Part shown: in pieces, positions 8,911 to 19,010 of the stretch
Numbering within the stretch: the stretch's first letter is position 1
Layout of the letters: every line of letters begins with the position of its first letter
DNA from: Halorubrum sp. DM2
Lineage (GTDB): Archaea > Halobacteriota > Halobacteria > Halobacteriales > Haloferacaceae
NCBI RefSeq assembly: GCF_901686465.1
Contig: NZ_LR594487.1
Span: 840,894-904,893, forward strand
Reading direction: 5' to 3'
Length of the DNA stretch: 64,000 nucleotides
Notes under the pieces: model-generated
The model's input: only the letters and a program-made list of their open reading frames with translations
Database searches by the model: none
Told to the model about the DNA's origin: nothing
Translations under genes and position numbers: made by a program

Positions 8911-9444
8911 TCAGATAGGTCCGAACAGCAAAACTGATCCCGAGGTTCTGCGGCCACTCCGATCTAGCTCGTCGAAACACCACTCTTCAACTATGCTGGT
9001 GAGATACTGGCAGAGGTTTACCATGGTCCGGTAGCGTCCCCACCGATACCTGAGGTGTGGGTCTGTCTCAATTTTCAGAAGCCAGGAGTAGACTGGTTCA
9101 CATTCGTCGAGTGCCTTCATTATCATTGCCTGTTCTCGTGTATGTGTGTCGTCATTGACCTCGCTGAACGGGATATACTGGTCGAATACATCTCGTTCCT
9201 CCAGTATCTCTGCACTCTCTTTTTCAATTGTGAGCCTAAAATTCGCCTCTATCGCGTTCTCGCACAGTTCTATTAACGTGTTCGTGTACTCTCCGACTCG
9301 TACTGATTCGCGTTCTTCTATTCGTTCGATAATACGGTTGTCGAAGGCCTCAAATGTAGTATCTAGATACCGCTGTCGCCACGAGTATTCGACACCGACG
9401 GCACAACCGAAGAGACGTTCCCGAAGTGAGGCTTCCGTAGTCAT
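8911..9444 (-). CDS. Orphan hypothetical protein in AT-rich island
   Basis: 177-residue, mostly helical, soluble protein with no membrane segment or recognisable motif. Codon use is AT-rich, clearly different from the genes on either side, which suggests recent acquisition. A TTTTAATC element about 25 nt upstream of the ATG (positions 9467-9474) is a good TATA box, so the gene is probably expressed as a leaderless transcript. The C-terminal half has several tryptophan and tyrosine residues (YSWLLKIETDPHLRYRWGRY). I recognise no family; a role in an accessory or defence function would be a guess. Confidence 0.65.
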   Translation of the reverse strand: MTTEASLRERLFGCAVGVEYSWRQRYLDTTFEAFDNRIIERIEERESVRVGEYTNTLIELCENAIEANFRLTIEKESAEILEERDVFDQYIPFSEVNDDTHTREQAMIMKALDECEPVYSWLLKIETDPHLRYRWGRYRTMVNLCQYLTSIVEEWCFDELDRSGRRTSGSVLLFGPI

Positions 9445-9594
9445 TTCTCGATTCTCAATTTCTGATTAAAATTAGTGTGGACGTGAATTTATTTGTTGTG
9501 TCGGCCACCCACCAGTTCCTTCTTTCCGTACACTGTCCTGAGTGCGATCGAGCCGAAATACACCACTTACCGCTGATCTCGACGAATCCGGGCG

Positions 9595-11241
9595 TCAGTC
9601 GTCGCCCACGGGGTCGACGCCGGGGTCGGGGTCGTCGATGTACCGCTCGGTCCACGTGCCCCGCGCGAACCATGCGACGCCGACGACCGCGCCGAGGACG
9701 TTCCCGAGCGCCATGCCGACCCAAACGCCGGTCTCGCCCCATCCGGCCACGAAGACGAGGTACGCCACGCTGGCGACCCGGCCCACCCAGAGGGTGAGGA
9801 TCGAAATGATCATCGCGGTCTTCGTGTTGCCCGCGCCGCGGAACGCGCCGAGGATCACCTGTGAGACGCCGATGAAGGCGAACTCGACCGAGCGGATCCG
9901 GACGTACTCGACCGCGTACTCGATCGTCGCGGGCGCGTCCGGTACGTCGCCGAGGAACGCCCCGACGATCGGTTCGGTGAACGCGACGGCGACGACCGCG
10001 ACGAGGAACATCACGCCCGCGCCGGTCGTCGCGGCGAACTTCACCGCCTTGGCCGCGCGGTCGGCGCGGTTCGCGCCGAGGTTCTGTCCGACCATCGTGT
10101 CGATTGCGCGCCCCAGTCCCATCGCGGGCAGGAACACGAGCGAGATGAGGCGGTTGCCCAGCCCGTAGGCGGCGACGACGGGCGGCGAGAACGTGACGAT
10201 CATCGCCGTGAGCGTGATCATCGCGAGCGCGCTCGTCGTCTGCTCGACGCTGGAGGGGAGCCCGAGCCGGAAGATGTCGCGGATGAAATCGAGGTCGGGC
10301 GCGAGGTGGCCGAGCGTCACGTCGGGCCCGTAGTCGGTCCCGAACAGGACCCAGAGCCCGATGGCGGTCGCGACGCCGCGAGAGAGGATCGTCGCGAGCG
10401 CAGCGCCCCTGATCCCGAGTCCGGTGATCCCCGTCGCCGAGAGCAGGGTCGCCTCCAGCCCGATCGGGTCGAGCGCGGCGAGACCGGGGACGCCCGCGAG
10501 CAACCCGAACAGCGGATTCCCGTCGAAGCCGAAGATGAAGAACGGGTCGAGGAGGACGTTCAGGAGGACGGAAATGAACATGACCGCCATCGGCGTCCGG
10601 GTGTCGCCGTAGCCGCGCATCAGCGCCGAGAAGACGAAGAAGCCGAACATCAGCGGAATGCCGGCGAAGATCACCTCCATGTAGTCGGCCGCGAGCGGGA
10701 TCACCGTCGCCGCGGTGTCCGCGTCGCTCGGGAGGAGTTCGAGGGCCGGGCGAGTGTAGAAGTAGCCGCCGATACCGATGAACACGGACAGTACCATGAC
10801 GGTGAAGATGGTCTGTCCCGCGACGAGTCCCGCCGAGCCGTCGCCGTCGGCACCGGTGTACTGCGCGACGAGGATCGCGCCCGCGGTCGTGAACCCGCCG
10901 GCGACCGCGATCAGAAGGAAGATGAGGGGGAACGCGAGGCTAATCGCGCCGACGGCCTCCGCCGAGAGCCGGCCGAGGTAGAGGGTGTCGACGATGTTGT
11001 ACGTCACCTGTAACAGTTGGATGACGACGATCGGCCACGCTAGCCGGAACAGCGGGCGGAGGAGACTCCCCTCGGTGATCGAGTCGTCGTCGAGGGGAGC
11101 GTCCGACCCGTCCGGCGAGTCGTCGCCGCGCTCATCGGGCTGGTCGGACTCGTCGGCGTCGGCGTGTTCATCCGGGGCGGTAGCGGGGTCGTCCGGCGCG
11201 TCGGAGGGGTCGCCCGGATCGACCGGAGGCTCGTCGCTCAC
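9595..11241 (-). CDS. MATE family efflux transporter
   Basis: 548-residue multidrug/toxin extrusion protein. After an acidic, proline-rich, disordered N-terminus of about 60 residues comes the MATE fold: two repeats of six helices, the first starting FRLAWPIVVIQLLQVTYNIVDTLYLG and the second near SSVEQTTSALAMITLTAMI. MATE proteins exchange Na+ or H+ for drugs or metabolites in the cytoplasmic membrane. The start is GTG; the acidic leader is not conserved in the family, so a start nearer the first helix is possible. It is a single gene, divergent from nothing obvious, and lies beside an MscS channel gene in the same direction. Confidence 0.92.
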   Translation of the reverse strand: MSDEPPVDPGDPSDAPDDPATAPDEHADADESDQPDERGDDSPDGSDAPLDDDSITEGSLLRPLFRLAWPIVVIQLLQVTYNIVDTLYLGRLSAEAVGAISLAFPLIFLLIAVAGGFTTAGAILVAQYTGADGDGSAGLVAGQTIFTVMVLSVFIGIGGYFYTRPALELLPSDADTAATVIPLAADYMEVIFAGIPLMFGFFVFSALMRGYGDTRTPMAVMFISVLLNVLLDPFFIFGFDGNPLFGLLAGVPGLAALDPIGLEATLLSATGITGLGIRGAALATILSRGVATAIGLWVLFGTDYGPDVTLGHLAPDLDFIRDIFRLGLPSSVEQTTSALAMITLTAMIVTFSPPVVAAYGLGNRLISLVFLPAMGLGRAIDTMVGQNLGANRADRAAKAVKFAATTGAGVMFLVAVVAVAFTEPIVGAFLGDVPDAPATIEYAVEYVRIRSVEFAFIGVSQVILGAFRGAGNTKTAMIISILTLWVGRVASVAYLVFVAGWGETGVWVGMALGNVLGAVVGVAWFARGTWTERYIDDPDPGVDPVGDD

Positions 11242-11285
11242 TGCCTGATAAACGCCGGGCGCGCTCTATCAGACTTCCGATTCGG

Positions 11286-12365
11286 TTACCGTCCCGAGTC
11301 GTCTGCGGGCCGTTCGTCGCGTTCAAACGCGGAGCCGGCGGAATCCGGAACGTCGCCAGCGGCGTCCGGGACGGAGGACGCGTCGCCGGGAGAGTCTGAC
11401 TCGCGGACCGTGGACGGATCCGACGCACGGACCGCGGCCGAGTCGGCGGCGGCGTCGACGCGCGCGACGCCCGAGGTGTCGTCGAAGACGAGGTGGCGGT
11501 GCGGGTACGCCATCGTGACATCCGCCTCCGGATCCCCGAGCCGCTCGCGGATCTCGGTGTTCACGTCCGACTGGACCTTCGCCAGCTTGTACGGCTTTTT
11601 CACCCAGTACCGGAGCCGGAGTAAGATCCCGTTGTCGCCGAACTCGTGGAGCCGGCAGTCGGGACCCGCCATGTACCGGGCCACGCCGATGCGGATGTCG
11701 GGGCCGCCGTCGATGACGGCCTCGCAGTCGCGCGCCGCGCGCTCGATGCGACGGCGGGCCTCCGGGACGTCGCTCTCGTAGGTGACGAGCACGTCGATCG
11801 CCCGCCGGGTGCGCTCGTCCTCCGCGGAGAAGTTGGTCACGTCGCGCTCGCGCATCGTCCCGTTCGGCACGACGAGGAAGGTGTTATCGAGGGTGAATAT
11901 CTTCGTGTATCGGATCGTGATGTCCTCGACGAACCCGGTCGTCCCGTCCTCTAACTCGATCATGTCGCCGATCTCGAACGGCTGGTCCGCGAGGATGAAC
12001 ACGCCGTTGATGAAGTTCCCCACCAGCGGCGCGAGAATGATACCGATGGCGGCGGTGAACACCGCGGTCCCTAAGAGGAGGTTCCCGAACGGGAAGTCGA
12101 TGGCGTCGAGTCCGACGAACAGCGCGGCCCCGATCGTCGCCACCCGAACGCCGCGGACGATCGTCTGCGCGACGCTCTGTCGCGACACGCGGCGCGCCAC
12201 GGGGCGGCCGATCAGCCGCACGACGAAGTTGGCGACGACGACGCCGACCGCGACGGCCGCGACGACCGTCAGGAGGTCGGCCCCCGGGAGGTCCGCGAGC
12301 CGAGTGCCGAGCCGGTCGAGCCGCGAGACGAGTCCCGGGACCGGCGTCGGCTCGGGAAGGGCCAT
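11286..12365 (-). CDS. MscS-family mechanosensitive channel
   Basis: 359-residue small-conductance mechanosensitive channel. Three hydrophobic segments precede the pore-lining helix and beta domain: the conserved GNFINGVFILADQPFEIGDMIELEDGTTGFVEDITIRYT lies around residues 110-150, given here only as the position of the signature. The C-terminal cytoplasmic domain ends with a roughly 70-residue serine/aspartate-rich tail that is not part of the fold. The channel would release solutes on osmotic downshock. It is 44 bp upstream, in transcript terms, of the MATE gene and may be cotranscribed with it. Confidence 0.9.
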   Translation of the reverse strand: MALPEPTPVPGLVSRLDRLGTRLADLPGADLLTVVAAVAVGVVVANFVVRLIGRPVARRVSRQSVAQTIVRGVRVATIGAALFVGLDAIDFPFGNLLLGTAVFTAAIGIILAPLVGNFINGVFILADQPFEIGDMIELEDGTTGFVEDITIRYTKIFTLDNTFLVVPNGTMRERDVTNFSAEDERTRRAIDVLVTYESDVPEARRRIERAARDCEAVIDGGPDIRIGVARYMAGPDCRLHEFGDNGILLRLRYWVKKPYKLAKVQSDVNTEIRERLGDPEADVTMAYPHRHLVFDDTSGVARVDAAADSAAVRASDPSTVRESDSPGDASSVPDAAGDVPDSAGSAFERDERPADDSGR

Positions 12366-12523
12366 AGCGGATTCGCGTCGGCCATCCGAAAAAGCGTTTC
12401 TCCCCGCGGGCGTCGGCGCGGTGAGCGCGAGTAAGACGACTGCGAGTGCGAGACCGCGAGCGGGAACCGGCGGGCGCGACCGCCGGGGGCAACCACTAAC
12501 ACGTCGCTGAGCGAAGGGCCGGT

Positions 12524-13273
12524 ATGTCGCGACCGCCCGCGGATCCGACGATACCGAGGTTCAGCGTCGAACACGACTCGCAGCCGGGAAGCACGCTGAT
12601 CGCCGGATTCTCGTCGTTCGGGCTCGCCGGCCTGACCGCCGTCGACTATCTCGTCGATAATCTCGACCTCGAAGAGACGGGTCACGTCCGGATCGACGGC
12701 CTCCCGTCGATCACGCCGTTCACCAAGGGGACGCCCCGGCATCCGATCCGGCTGTACTCCGCCCCGGACCTCGACATCACCCTGCTGGTCGCCGAGCAGT
12801 TCGTTCCCCCCATGCCCGGCGGGCTGCTCGCCGACGCGCTCCTCGACTGGACGGCGGCGAACGGCGTCTCCGAGATCGCGGTGCTGGCGGGCGTCCCGGT
12901 GGCGCACGGTCCCGACGCCCACCGGACCTTCCACGTCGCCACCGAGGACTACCGCGCCGCGCGCCTCGGGGAGGGGACCGACGTGCCCGCGATGGAGTCC
13001 GGCTTCCTCGACGGGGCGAACGCCGGACTGCTCGAACGCGGGATCGACTCCCCGCTCGGCGTCGGCGTGTTCGTCACGCCGGTCCACGCGCAGGCCCCCG
13101 ACGTCGACGCCGCGGTGCGGCTCGTCGACACGGCGAACGCGGTGTACGACCTCGGCGTCGACGCGGCCCCGCTGGAGGCGTTCGCCGAGGAGATCCGCCG
13201 CCACTACGAGGACCTCGCCGAGCGGATCGAGGAGCGGGAGCCGGAGGGGAGCTACGACCGGATGTATATGTAA
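12524..13273 (+). CDS. PAC2-family proteasome assembly chaperone-like protein
   Basis: 249-residue soluble protein of the PAC2 family (archaeal PbaB-like). Recognisable blocks are STLIAGFSSFGLAGLTAVDYLV near the N-terminus, the central AVLAGVPV, and the C-terminal helical tail ending in an acidic and tyrosine-rich segment. In archaea, PbaA/PbaB proteins act as ATP-independent chaperones with the 20S proteasome. Whether this member does so is inferred from family alone. It has its own promoter region and is followed by a TrmB-type regulator on the same strand. Confidence 0.85.
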   Translation: MSRPPADPTIPRFSVEHDSQPGSTLIAGFSSFGLAGLTAVDYLVDNLDLEETGHVRIDGLPSITPFTKGTPRHPIRLYSAPDLDITLLVAEQFVPPMPGGLLADALLDWTAANGVSEIAVLAGVPVAHGPDAHRTFHVATEDYRAARLGEGTDVPAMESGFLDGANAGLLERGIDSPLGVGVFVTPVHAQAPDVDAAVRLVDTANAVYDLGVDAAPLEAFAEEIRRHYEDLAERIEEREPEGSYDRMYM

Positions 13274-13336
13274 CGACCCCTACCGGGGCACGTAGGGAGG
13301 CCGCTCCGAAAACGCGTACAACTCGGCTCATAGTAA

Positions 13337-13347
13337 AAAGCTATAAT
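13337..13347 (+). promoter_or_regulatory. TATA element for the TrmB-type regulator
   Basis: An AAAAAGCTATAAT segment lies about 25-30 nt before the ATG at 13370, the expected spacing for a leaderless haloarchaeal transcript. Confidence 0.55.
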
Positions 13348-13369
13348 CCCCGCCCCCGTCTCTCGTCAC

Positions 13370-14422
13370 ATGACGGACGACCTTCGGGACACCCTCGACC
13401 GCGTCGGGGACCGGTTCAACCTCGGCGAGTACGAGATCGACGCGTACCTCGCGGTGTTGGAACACGGCGAACTCACCGCCAGCGACATCGCCGACCGCAC
13501 CGACATCCCGCAGCCGCGGGTGTACGACACCGTTCGGAGCCTCTCGGACCGCGGGCTCGTCGAACTCCGCGAGTCGCGGCCGATGAAGATCGTCGCCGTC
13601 GACCCCGAGGACGCCTTCGGCGACCTGCGTTCGTCGTTCGCGGAGATGGTGGACGAACTGGAGGCGCGTTACACTGCGCCGACCCGCGAGACGGAGGCGG
13701 TGTCGCTCGTGAAGTCGCGGTCGACGATCCTCCGGTACCTCGAAGAGGTGATCGCGAACGCGGAGTACGAGCTGGCGGTGTCGCTCACGCCCGGCCTCCT
13801 CAGGCGGTTCCGCGACGAGCTCGCCGCAAAGGTCGCCGCGGGGGTCAGCGTCGAGCTGCTCGTCACGCCCGCGTCGAACGCCCCCGACCCGACCGAGTTC
13901 GACTACCTGGAGGTCGCGACCATCGCCCGCGCGCGCCGGGGGATCACCACGCCCGTCCTCGCGGTCGGCGACGGCGAGTACTCCGTGTACGCCACCCAAG
14001 ACGCCCTGCGCGACGACCGCGAGCGCTACGGGGTCATCTTCAACCGCTCCGCGCTCGGCTTCCTCGTCTCCGGCTTCTTCGGGACCGTCCTGTGGACGAC
14101 CGCGGAGACGCTCGCCGCCGACGGGGAGGAACGACCCTTCCCGCGCCGCTACGCCTCCATCCGGCGCGCCGTCAAGGACGTCCGCGAGTTCGACGGCGAG
14201 GAGTTCTACGCGACCGTCGAGGGCCGCGACATCGAGACCGGCGAGGAGGTGACGGTCCGCGGGAAGGTCGTCGACGTCGCGTTCGTCGACACCGAGGAGG
14301 TCGCGTCGCTGGTCGTCGACACCGAGAACGGCCGCGTCGAGATCGGCGGCCGCGTCGCCGCCCTCGAAGATGTCGAGGGACAAGAGATCGTGATCGGCCG
14401 CGGCGAGCCGCCGGCGCTTTGA
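13370..14422 (+). CDS. TrmB-family transcriptional regulator
   Basis: 350-residue regulator with an N-terminal winged helix (about residues 15-80: [28 protein letters not shown], then [13 protein letters not shown] as recognition helix) followed by a linker helix and a sugar-binding-like C-terminal domain from about residue 105. This is the TrmB/TrmBL architecture, in which a sugar or sugar phosphate controls DNA binding. The last about 70 residues form a beta-rich domain. Neighbours are PAC2 and UspA genes, so the target regulon cannot be read from context. Confidence 0.88.
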   Translation: MTDDLRDTLDRVGDRFNLGEYEIDAYLAVLEHGELTASDIADRTDIPQPRVYDTVRSLSDRGLVELRESRPMKIVAVDPEDAFGDLRSSFAEMVDELEARYTAPTRETEAVSLVKSRSTILRYLEEVIANAEYELAVSLTPGLLRRFRDELAAKVAAGVSVELLVTPASNAPDPTEFDYLEVATIARARRGITTPVLAVGDGEYSVYATQDALRDDRERYGVIFNRSALGFLVSGFFGTVLWTTAETLAADGEERPFPRRYASIRRAVKDVREFDGEEFYATVEGRDIETGEEVTVRGKVVDVAFVDTEEVASLVVDTENGRVEIGGRVAALEDVEGQEIVIGRGEPPAL

Positions 14423-14517
14423 GGCGGCCCGAGACGCGCTGCCAGTGAGGCCGGAAGGCGACACCCGCGACGCCCGCATCGACAGCGTATTTACGTCCCG
14501 GAGCCCACCTGTCTGAC

Positions 14518-14991
14518 ATGACGCTCGTCGTGGTTCCGGTCCGGTTCCCCCCGTCGTCGCACTCGGCGGCGACGCTCCGAGAGGCTGCTCGCGTCGCCCA
14601 AGAGCGCGACGCCGACCTCACGATCCTCCACGTGGACCTGTACCAGCGCTCGGGCGGCGTCTCGCGCAGCGACCTCAAGCGCGCCGTCGAAGAGCGGATC
14701 GGCCGGCTCGACCGCGCGCGCTACGTCGTCCGCCGCGGCTTCCTCGTCGAGGAGACGATCTTAGAGGAGGTCGTCGCCGAGGGGGCCGACGTCGTCGTCA
14801 TCGGCTCGAAACAGGCCGGTCGCTGGCGGCGGATGGTCCAGAAGCTCCTCTCGGACCCCGACATCGACTCGTTCCTCCGCGGCGAGCTGGACTGTACCGT
14901 GATCACCGTCGACGCCGACGGCGAGACCACGACGAGCGAGACGAGTACAGACGACGCCGCGCCGCTCCCGGACGACGCGGGCGACGACTGA
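14518..14991 (+). CDS. Universal stress protein (UspA family)
   Basis: 157-residue Usp domain. It starts MTLVVVPVRFPPSSHSAATL and has VVVIGSKQAGRWRRMVQKLL near residues 96-115, corresponding to the GxxGxxxxxxxGS nucleotide loop, but the glycines are replaced, so this is probably a non-ATP-binding type. A hydrophilic, threonine- and aspartate-rich tail of about 20 residues follows. GTATTTACG about 30 nt upstream is a likely TATA element. Confidence 0.8.
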   Translation: MTLVVVPVRFPPSSHSAATLREAARVAQERDADLTILHVDLYQRSGGVSRSDLKRAVEERIGRLDRARYVVRRGFLVEETILEEVVAEGADVVVIGSKQAGRWRRMVQKLLSDPDIDSFLRGELDCTVITVDADGETTTSETSTDDAAPLPDDAGDD

Positions 14992-15023
14992 CCGCCCCGG
15001 CGACCCACTCCGGCTCCGGCGAC

Positions 15024-15650
15024 CTACTCCGCGACCGCGTACCGCCGCTCGTACTCGATGACGGTCGCGACGCGGTCGGCGACCGCCTCCCCGAACTCCC
15101 GCTCGACGACGTAGAGCGCTAGGTCGAGCCCGGAGGTGACGCCGCCCGCGGTGAGCAGGTCGCCGTCGTCGACGACGCGCGCGTCGACGACCTCCGCGCC
15201 GGAGTCGCGCAGTTCCTCGACCGCGGAGGCGTGCGTGACGGCGCGGCGGCCGTCGGTGACGCCCGCCTCGGCGAGCAGCATCGACCCGGTACACACCGAG
15301 GCGATCCGGGTGCCCGCCGCGTGGTGCGCGGCGAGCGCGCGCGGCACGTCGCCCTTCTGCGCCTCCGCCCACGCGCTCGCCGCCTCGTCGCGCGCGCTCC
15401 ACCCGCCGCCCGGAACGACCAGCAGGTCCGGGGCGTCGTCGGTCTCCGGACCGGGGAGCGTCCCGTCCACCCCGACCCGGGTCCCGTGGCTCGCGGTCAC
15501 CTCCTCGCGGTCGGCGAGCGTGACGTACCGGACGCGGCCGGCGCGCTCGTCGTCCTCGGCGGCGTAGTCGAGCGCGTAGTCGAACACCTCGTACGGGCCG
15601 ATCCCGTCCAGTTCGTCGAAGCCGTCGTACAGCAGAATATCGACGTTCAT
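15024..15650 (-). CDS. DJ-1/PfpI-family class I glutamine amidotransferase-like protein
   Basis: 208-residue protein with the DJ-1/PfpI fold. The start at 15650 gives NVDILLYDGFDELDGIGPYEVF, with the conserved glutamate of the active site, and the nucleophile elbow ASVCTGSMLLAEAG follows near the middle with the catalytic cysteine. This looks like the isonitrile hydratase/ThiJ branch of the family, without an attached DNA-binding domain. Substrate is unknown. A longer reading starting at 15710 adds 20 basic residues not expected in the family. It lies 66 bp downstream of carB on the same strand. Confidence 0.85.
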   Translation of the reverse strand: MNVDILLYDGFDELDGIGPYEVFDYALDYAAEDDERAGRVRYVTLADREEVTASHGTRVGVDGTLPGPETDDAPDLLVVPGGGWSARDEAASAWAEAQKGDVPRALAAHHAAGTRIASVCTGSMLLAEAGVTDGRRAVTHASAVEELRDSGAEVVDARVVDDGDLLTAGGVTSGLDLALYVVEREFGEAVADRVATVIEYERRYAVAE

Positions 15651-15716
15651 GCGCCAACCGAGGGGGGCGGACCGCTTGTGCGTTCCCCTCCGCGGGCCGC
15701 CCTCTCGCACCGCCCT

Positions 15717-18700
15717 CTATTCGCCCGCGCCCCAGTCCGCGACGCGCTTCGGGCGGTCGGAGACCGCCATCACGTCGAGGTCGTCGCCCGCGTGGTCGAG
15801 CGCCTCCAGCGCCGCCGTCGCGGAGGCGTGCGTCGAGAAGTAGGTGATCTCCTCTTCGACCGCCACCTCGAGGAGGTCGCGCTGGCGCGAGACGATGAGA
15901 TCGAGTTCGCCGCGCTTGGCGGCCTCGATCAGGTCCGTCGCCTCGCTGAGTTCGAAGTGCTCCGCGTACCCGGCGACGAGCGCCTCGCCCGCCTCGGTGT
16001 CCGGGTCCGGGAACTCCTCGGCGGAGAGGTCGACGACGGCGGTGCCGGACTCCGGAATCGGCTTGCCTGTCGCGTCCTGCGCCTTGTCGTACGCCTTGCC
16101 GAAGGAGGTCGCGGTACCCATCACCTCGCCCGTCGACTTCATCTCCGGGCCGAGCCGCGGGTCGGAGCCCGGCAGCCGGTCGAACGGCAGGACGACCTCC
16201 TTCACGGAGCGGTGTTCCGGGATCTGCTCGTCGACGTCGAGGTCGGCGAGCGTGAGGTCGTCGGTCATCACCTTCGCCGCGAGCTTCGCGATGGGGACGC
16301 CCGTCGCCTTCGAGACGAAGGGGACGGTCCGCGAGGAGCGCGGGTTCGCCTCCAACACGTGCACCTCGCTTTCCGCGTCGGGGTCGTCGACCCCGGTCAC
16401 CGCGAGCTGGACGTTGAGCAGGCCGACCGTGTCGAGCGCACGGGCGATGTCCTCGGTGACCTCGCGCACCCGGCCGAGCGTCTCGTCACCGAGCGAGCGC
16501 GGCGGGATCATACACGCCGAGTCGCCCGAGTGGACGCCCGCGCTCTCGACGTGTTCCATCACGCCGCCTAACAGCACGTCCTCGCCGTCCGCGACGGCGT
16601 CGACGTCCAGTTCGACCGCGTCGTCGAGGAACTGGTCGACGAGGATGGGCTTGTCCGGCGAGACCCGGACCGCCTCCTCGATGTACTCCTCTAACTCCGC
16701 GTCGTCCTTGACGACGCGCATCGCGCGGCCGCCCAGCACGTACGAGGGGCGCACTAAGACGGGGTAGCCGATCTCGTGGGCGAGTTCCAGCGCCTCGGCC
16801 TCGCTCGTCGCGGTGCCGCCGTCGGGCTGGGTGACGCCCAGCTCGTCCATCAGGACGTTGAACCGGTCGCGGTCCTCCGCCAGATCCATCGCCTGGACGC
16901 TCGTGCCCAGAATCTCGCAGTCGAGTCCGCGGCGCTCGATCTCGGCTTGGAGCGGTTCGCCCACGTTGACCGAGGTCTGCCCGCCGAACTGGACCATCAC
17001 CCCGTCCGCGCCGGTCGTCTCGATCACGTCGGCGACCTCCTCGGCCGAGATGGGCTCGAAGAACAGCCCGTCGGAGGTGTCGTAGTCGGTCGAGACCGTC
17101 TCCGGGTTGTTGTTGATCACGTGCGCGTCGATGCCGAGTTCGCGGAGCGCGCGCACCGCGTGGACCGCGCAGTAGTCGAACTCGACGCCCTGACCGATCC
17201 GGATCGGGCCGCCGCCGACGACCACGACGCTCTCGACGTCGGGGTCGACGCGGACCTCGTTCGCCGCGCCCGCGGTGTCGGCCCCCTGAAGGAACTCCGG
17301 CAGGCGCGCGGAGTAGTAGTACGGCGTCGAGGCCTCGAACTCGCCCGCGCAGGTGTCGACCTGCTTGTAGGTGCGGTCCGGCACCGCGCTCTCGACCTGT
17401 CCCACGTCGGCGTCGACCCCGCCGGCGGTCGCGGTCGCCGCGATCTCCGCGTCGGTGCGGCCGACCATCGCCGCCCCGGTGAAGTCGCCCTCGGCGGCCG
17501 CGGCGGTCCCGTCGGCGATCTTCTCGAAGCGCTCGACGTACCAGCGGTGGATGCCGGTGAGATCGATCACGTCGTCGACCGCGTAGCCGCGGTCGAACGC
17601 CTCGAACATCGCGTACGGGCGGTCCGGGCTCGCGCGTTCGAGGTACTCCGACTCCAGCTCCGCGTCCGAAACTTCCTCGAAGTCGACGGCGGGGTCGTAC
17701 TCGGAGGAGCGGAGCGCCTTCACCATGCTCTCCTCGAACGTCCGGCCGATCGACATCGCCTCGCCGGTCGATTTCATCGCCGTGCCCAGCTCGAAGTCGA
17801 CGTCGTCGAACTTGTCGATGGGCCACCGCGGCACCTTCGTCACCACGTAGTCGATGGCCGGCTCGAAGGCGGCGGTCGTCTCGCCGGTGATCTCGTTGTC
17901 GATCTCGTGGAGCCGCTTGCCCAAGGCGACCTTCGCGGTGACGCGGGCGATCGGGTAGCCGGTCGCCTTCGAGGCGAGCGCCGAGGAGCGGGAGACACGG
18001 GGGTTCACCTCGACGACGCGGTACTCGCCGCCCGGGGTGCCGTCGTCGTGCCACGCGAACTGGATGTTACAGCCGCCCTGAATGCCCAGGTCGCGGATCA
18101 CTTCGAGCGCCGCGTCACGCATCTCCTGGTGGCCGTCGTCGGGGATTACCTGCGAGGGGGTGACGACGGTGGACTCGCCGGTGTGGATCCCCATCGGGTC
18201 GATGTTCTCCATGTTACAGATGATGATACAGGAGTCGTCGGCGTCCCGCATCACCTCGTACTCCAGCTCGACCCAGCCGGCGATGGACTCGGTGATCAGC
18301 ACCTCGCTGTTCCGCGAGAGCCGGAGCCCCTTGCGGACCCGCTCGACCAGCTCCTCGAACTCGTCGACGACGCCGGAGCCGGAGCCGCCGAGCGTGTACG
18401 TCGTCCGCGCGATGACGGGGAGTCCGCCCACGTCGTCGACGGCCGACTGGACGCGCTCGCGGAACGCCGCCTCGTCGAAGTCGGTGACGGACTCGTCCTC
18501 GTCTAAGGAGATGGTGGTCGACTTCGGGACGGGCTGGCCGAGCCCCTCCATGCGCTGGCGGAACAGGTCGCGGTCCTCCGTCGCGTAGATGGTGTCCAGC
18601 GGCGTGCCCATCACCTCGACGTCGTGCTCCTCTAAGATCCCCTCCTCCGCGAGCTCCGCGGTGACGTTGAGACCGGTCTGACCGCCCAGCCCCGCGATGA

Positions 18701-18947
18701 CGCCGTCCGGCTCCTCGATCCGGATGACTTCCGCGATCGCCTCGGGCGTGATCGGCTCGATGTACACCCGGTCGGCCGTCTCCGGGTCGGTCATGATCGT
18801 CGCCGGATTCGAGTTCACCAGGACGACGCGAGCGCCCTCCTCCTGGAGGGCGCGACACGCCTGCGCGCCGGAGTAGTCGAACTCGGCCGCCTGTCCGATC
18901 TGTATCGGTCCGCTGCCGATGAGTAGAATCGTCCGGTCCTCGCTCAT
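15717..18947 (-). CDS. carB: Carbamoyl-phosphate synthase large subunit CarB
   Basis: 1076-residue synthase making carbamoyl phosphate from bicarbonate, ammonia and two ATP for pyrimidine and arginine synthesis. The first half has the carboxy-phosphate domain (start ILLIGSGPIQIGQAAEFDYSG, then ATP-grasp), and the second half repeats it (VVVGGGPIRIGQGVEFDYC). The C-terminal about 130 residues are the MGS-like allosteric domain. Length and order are normal for archaeal CarB. The glutaminase partner carA is not adjacent; the divergent neighbour is an unrelated lipoprotein gene. Upstream lie two abutting inverted repeats that may be an operator. Confidence 0.97.
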   Translation of the reverse strand: MSEDRTILLIGSGPIQIGQAAEFDYSGAQACRALQEEGARVVLVNSNPATIMTDPETADRVYIEPITPEAIAEVIRIEEPDGVIAGLGGQTGLNVTAELAEEGILEEHDVEVMGTPLDTIYATEDRDLFRQRMEGLGQPVPKSTTISLDEDESVTDFDEAAFRERVQSAVDDVGGLPVIARTTYTLGGSGSGVVDEFEELVERVRKGLRLSRNSEVLITESIAGWVELEYEVMRDADDSCIIICNMENIDPMGIHTGESTVVTPSQVIPDDGHQEMRDAALEVIRDLGIQGGCNIQFAWHDDGTPGGEYRVVEVNPRVSRSSALASKATGYPIARVTAKVALGKRLHEIDNEITGETTAAFEPAIDYVVTKVPRWPIDKFDDVDFELGTAMKSTGEAMSIGRTFEESMVKALRSSEYDPAVDFEEVSDAELESEYLERASPDRPYAMFEAFDRGYAVDDVIDLTGIHRWYVERFEKIADGTAAAAEGDFTGAAMVGRTDAEIAATATAGGVDADVGQVESAVPDRTYKQVDTCAGEFEASTPYYYSARLPEFLQGADTAGAANEVRVDPDVESVVVVGGGPIRIGQGVEFDYCAVHAVRALRELGIDAHVINNNPETVSTDYDTSDGLFFEPISAEEVADVIETTGADGVMVQFGGQTSVNVGEPLQAEIERRGLDCEILGTSVQAMDLAEDRDRFNVLMDELGVTQPDGGTATSEAEALELAHEIGYPVLVRPSYVLGGRAMRVVKDDAELEEYIEEAVRVSPDKPILVDQFLDDAVELDVDAVADGEDVLLGGVMEHVESAGVHSGDSACMIPPRSLGDETLGRVREVTEDIARALDTVGLLNVQLAVTGVDDPDAESEVHVLEANPRSSRTVPFVSKATGVPIAKLAAKVMTDDLTLADLDVDEQIPEHRSVKEVVLPFDRLPGSDPRLGPEMKSTGEVMGTATSFGKAYDKAQDATGKPIPESGTAVVDLSAEEFPDPDTEAGEALVAGYAEHFELSEATDLIEAAKRGELDLIVSRQRDLLEVAVEEEITYFSTHASATAALEALDHAGDDLDVMAVSDRPKRVADWGAGE

Positions 18948-19010
18948 TACGCGGACGGAATACGCTCATCGTAATAAGGTCGACGGTAGAGTACGAATCT
19001 CGCAACGAGT

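Noticed and set aside
15231-18506. Long reading frames on the plus strand opposite carB
   Set aside because: They are shadows of carB codon bias in GC-rich DNA, with no recognisable domain and skewed composition.
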